Positions 30,710-32,707 of a stretch of DNA of 32,707 nucleotides are shown one piece after another. The stretch lies in contig WOUX01000001.1 in NCBI GenBank assembly GCA_009773075.1, positions 5,990 through 38,696 of the forward strand, in the 5' to 3' direction. Source of the DNA: a bacterium. GTDB lineage: Bacteria > Desulfobacterota > UBA8473. Both the position numbers and the translations under genes were made by a program. The notes beneath the pieces were generated by a model. The model did not search any database. It worked only from the letters and a program-made list of their open reading frames with translations, and was not told the DNA's origin. Position 1 is the first letter of the stretch, and every line of letters starts with the position of its first letter.

Positions 30710-31471
30710 TTAAACTAACCCATGGATTTTCTTTAAAAATTTCATAGAATTAGGTTCTTTTCCCATTTGGTACTGTATAAAATTGGCGATGGCGTCTTTA
30801 CTCTCCATTAACGCCTGCTTTGAAAATATCAGCCGATGAATTTTTCTGAAGTCCATATCTCTGGCTAAAAGCAGTATCTTCAAGGTTCCTGGAGATATGG
30901 GAGATAGGTTTCCCTGTCCATGTGAACACCTGTTGCAAACTATCCCCCCTTTAACTGAACTGAACCAAAACATCTCACCATTAGAAAGTCTATGCCCGCA
31001 TGTCAAACACCCCTGCAATTGAGGTTGATACCCAACAAGAGAAAGGAGACGGATCTCAAATATCCTCGCAATTTCTTCGCCAAGTTTGTGACCGTTAATC
31101 ATGGACAATGAATCAACCAGAAGATTAAAAACCTCATTGTTCTTTTCTCTCTCACCAACTAATTCATTAATCAACTCAATAAAATAGCTTCCATATGCCA
31201 TCTTTTCGATATCTTTATAGATTTCCATATGTGCTTTAATAATGCTACAATTATTTATCCTTGCCAACTCCAGGTTTTCTTTTTGGAAGAAAAGAAGGCT
31301 GATATAGGAAAACAACTCAAGAGTATTGCTAAACCTCTTTTTGCTCTTTTTCGCCCCTTTTGCAATTCCTCTCAATTTTCCAAAATCTCGGGTGAAGAAG
31401 GTTACGATCTTATCGGACTCGCTAAAATCCATGGAGCGAATAACGATAGCATCAGTTCTATAAAGAGGCAT
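30710..31471 (-). CDS. recO: DNA repair protein RecO
   Basis: RecO works with RecF and RecR to load RecA onto SSB-coated gaps. The OB fold at the N-terminus shows YRTDAIVIRSMDFSESDKIV and FGKLRGIAKGAKKSKKRF. A helical middle follows, and the four-Cys zinc site is GCLTCGH and CNRCSHG, about 30 residues apart. The start at ATG 31471 gives the family-standard opening MPLYRTDAIVIRS; the longer frame from 31534 adds 21 unusual residues with no ribosome site. About 253 residues. It sits between ilvE and ptsH on the minus strand. Confidence 0.92.
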   Translation of the reverse strand: MPLYRTDAIVIRSMDFSESDKIVTFFTRDFGKLRGIAKGAKKSKKRFSNTLELFSYISLLFFQKENLELARINNCSIIKAHMEIYKDIEKMAYGSYFIELINELVGEREKNNEVFNLLVDSLSMINGHKLGEEIARIFEIRLLSLVGYQPQLQGCLTCGHRLSNGEMFWFSSVKGGIVCNRCSHGQGNLSPISPGTLKILLLARDMDFRKIHRLIFSKQALMESKDAIANFIQYQMGKEPNSMKFLKKIHGLV

Positions 31472-31549
31472 AGAGAAGGAATCCTTCTTTCTAAAGAATA
31501 TACTTTGAAATCCAACATCTCTATCGCAACGCATTGTTAAGCTAATATG

Positions 31550-32467
31550 TTAAATATACGTCAACCACTTCTTGTATTTCTCTTGTTTCCCACGTATTAT
31601 ATCGAAGAATATATTCTGAAGGGTTTGGGTAATTTCACCAGGCTTACCGTTACCGATGCTTCTATTATCCACCTGTCTTATAGGAGTAATCTCAGCCGCT
31701 GTTCCAGTGAAGAATGCCTCATCAGCTACATATAGTTCATCTCGGGTAAACCTCTCCTCAATCACCCTTATTCCTCTATCCAAAGCAATAGATATAACTG
31801 ATTCCCTTGTAATTCCAGGCAGCACAGATGTAAGGGGCGGGGTCTTCAAGTCTCCCTTCTGGGTAATAAAGATATTTTCACCTGTAGCTTCACAGACGTA
31901 CCCCTCAGTGTCTAGAATGACAGCTTCATCATAGCCATCCTGCACGACCTCTCTTTTAGCCAAAACCGAATTTACATAATTTCCGCATATCTTTGCCTTG
32001 GTCATCATAATATTAACATGATGACGGGTAAACGATGAGGTTTTAACCCGTATTCCATTCTTTAGCCCGTCATCACCCAAATAAGCCCCCCATTGCCAAA
32101 CAGCAATAGCAACTCTTATTGGGTTGTCTTGTGGATGGATACCCATTGCCCCGTCACCGATAAATACAATAGGCCTAATGTAGCTCTCTTTTAAGCCATT
32201 AATCTTTATGGTCTCTATAATCGCATTGGTTATCTCTTCCTTGCTAAAAGGGATATCAATCTGTCCAATATGGGCAGAGTTGAAAAAACGGTCTACATGT
32301 TCTTTTAATTTGAAGATTGCAGAACTTCCGTCATCGCACAGGTAACATCTGATGCCTTCAAATGCCCCTAAGCCGTAATGTAAGGTATGGGTTAAAATAT
32401 GTATGTTGGCGTCGTCCCAATCAACAAATCTCCCATCCATCCATATCTTCTCTAACTTCTCCACCAT
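31550..32467 (-). CDS. ilvE: Branched-chain-amino-acid aminotransferase
   Basis: A class IV, PLP-dependent transaminase that makes leucine, isoleucine and valine from their 2-oxo acids. Recognisable segments are IWMDGRFVDWDDANIHILTH, LHYGLGAFEGIRCY, the PLP lysine in NIMMTKAKICGNYVNS, GYDEAVILDTEGYVCEATGENIF, and TAAEITPIRQVDNRSIGNG. The start is ATG 32467, because AAAAGGAGG lies 9 bases before it; the frame from 32494 overlaps that site. About 305 residues, full length. It heads the minus-strand run ilvE-recO-ptsH-ptsI-metK-ahcY, with a promoter and palindrome upstream. Confidence 0.95.
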   Translation of the reverse strand: MVEKLEKIWMDGRFVDWDDANIHILTHTLHYGLGAFEGIRCYLCDDGSSAIFKLKEHVDRFFNSAHIGQIDIPFSKEEITNAIIETIKINGLKESYIRPIVFIGDGAMGIHPQDNPIRVAIAVWQWGAYLGDDGLKNGIRVKTSSFTRHHVNIMMTKAKICGNYVNSVLAKREVVQDGYDEAVILDTEGYVCEATGENIFITQKGDLKTPPLTSVLPGITRESVISIALDRGIRVIEERFTRDELYVADEAFFTGTAAEITPIRQVDNRSIGNGKPGEITQTLQNIFFDIIRGKQEKYKKWLTYI

Positions 32468-32520
32468 GGTGGCTTTTCCTCCTTTTAATAACATAAAAGC
32501 ATCTATTAAGAATTGATTAG

Positions 32521-32547
32521 ACTATATCATTGCAAATGATAAGTCAA
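32521..32547 (-). promoter_or_regulatory. Promoter of ilvE with an operator-like palindrome in its spacer
   Basis: On the minus strand TTGACT (32547-32542) and TATAGT (32526-32521) are 15 bases apart. Between them TATCATT-GCA-AATGATA (32525-32541) is a perfect 7-bp inverted repeat in the plus reading, covering the whole spacer. A repressor bound there would block the promoter. The ilvE start is 54 bp downstream. Confidence 0.5.
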
Positions 32548-32614
32548 ATCTTTTTGCCGTATCCAAATTTTCAGGGGGAACTGGTGAGGGTATCTATTCT
32601 GTATTGGTAGTCAA

Positions 32615-32642
32615 TTGACATAGGGAATATATTATATATACT
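32615..32642 (+). promoter_or_regulatory. Sigma70-type promoter pointing out of the window
   Basis: TTGACA at 32615-32620 and TATACT at 32637-32642 are 16 bases apart; the -35 is consensus and the -10 matches five of six. It is divergent from the ilvE promoter and must serve a gene beyond the right edge. The remaining 65 bases hold no start I can support. Confidence 0.55.
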
Positions 32643-32707
32643 ATTTACAACCCTCTTTTAACTTCTTTAAACTATCTAAAAAGGGTTTAGTTATAACTCC
32701 CTTCTCA

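Overview
The window (32.7 kb, AT-leaning) is ordinary bacterial chromosome dominated by housekeeping genes. Both periplasmic and outer-membrane functions are present (a DegP-type protease, an MltD-type lytic transglycosylase, a TonB-like protein), so the host is Gram-negative. The tmRNA tag (ADNYEYALAA), the RapZ/HPr/EI-type genes, a short-form SAH hydrolase and a CIRCE-like element at dnaK fit a Desulfobacterota ('deltaproteobacterial') or neighbouring deep-branching lineage. This placement is inferred from style, not from a phylogeny. No phage, IS transposase, CRISPR array or integron is visible. TGA is used as a normal stop by several intact genes.

Layout. 1-2.6 kb: the 3' part of an acyl-CoA synthetase, then a CoA-disulfide/polysulfide reductase fused to rhodanese. 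2.6-4.8 kb: dnaK behind a degenerate CIRCE operator. 4.8-7.4 kb: a thiol-redox cluster (trxA, an exported thioredoxin-like protein, a CoA-binding protein, trxB) with its own sigma70-like promoter. 7.4-9.4 kb: a degraded-looking stretch with an internally deleted recD2, a zinc-ribbon gene interrupted by an in-frame TGA, and divergent promoters. 9.4-14.9 kb: envelope genes (mltD, degP, a broken amgK-like kinase, and a RapZ-C domain fused to a MurU-like nucleotidyltransferase). 14.9-17.5 kb: smpB, ssrA, rph, rdgB. 17.5-18.2 kb: six tRNA genes (Pro, Arg, His, Arg, Lys, Leu). 18.2-24.1 kb: the classical tig-clpP-clpX-lon proteostasis block. 24.1-25.9 kb: tRNA-Val, tRNA-Asp, a DUF169 protein and a TonB-like protein. 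26-32.5 kb, minus strand: ilvE-recO-ptsH-ptsI-metK-ahcY, closed by a good terminator. The last 200 bp hold two promoters pointing in opposite directions.

How the genes work together. DnaK, trigger factor, ClpXP, Lon, DegP and the tmRNA/SmpB system form a nearly complete protein quality-control set. The thioredoxin cluster and the CoA-linked reductase handle low-molecular-weight and protein thiols. metK and ahcY make and recycle S-adenosylmethionine. The kinase/RapZ-C-MurU pair next to two envelope genes points to peptidoglycan sugar recycling, but the kinase has lost its catalytic loop.

The points most worth a second look are the RapZ-C-MurU fusion, the in-frame but gutted RecD2, the TGA-split zinc ribbon, the HPr with Gly in place of the regulatory Ser, a duplicated tRNA-Arg pair with different anticodons, and several REP-like palindromes. 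I did not find a clear new defence or mobile system here.
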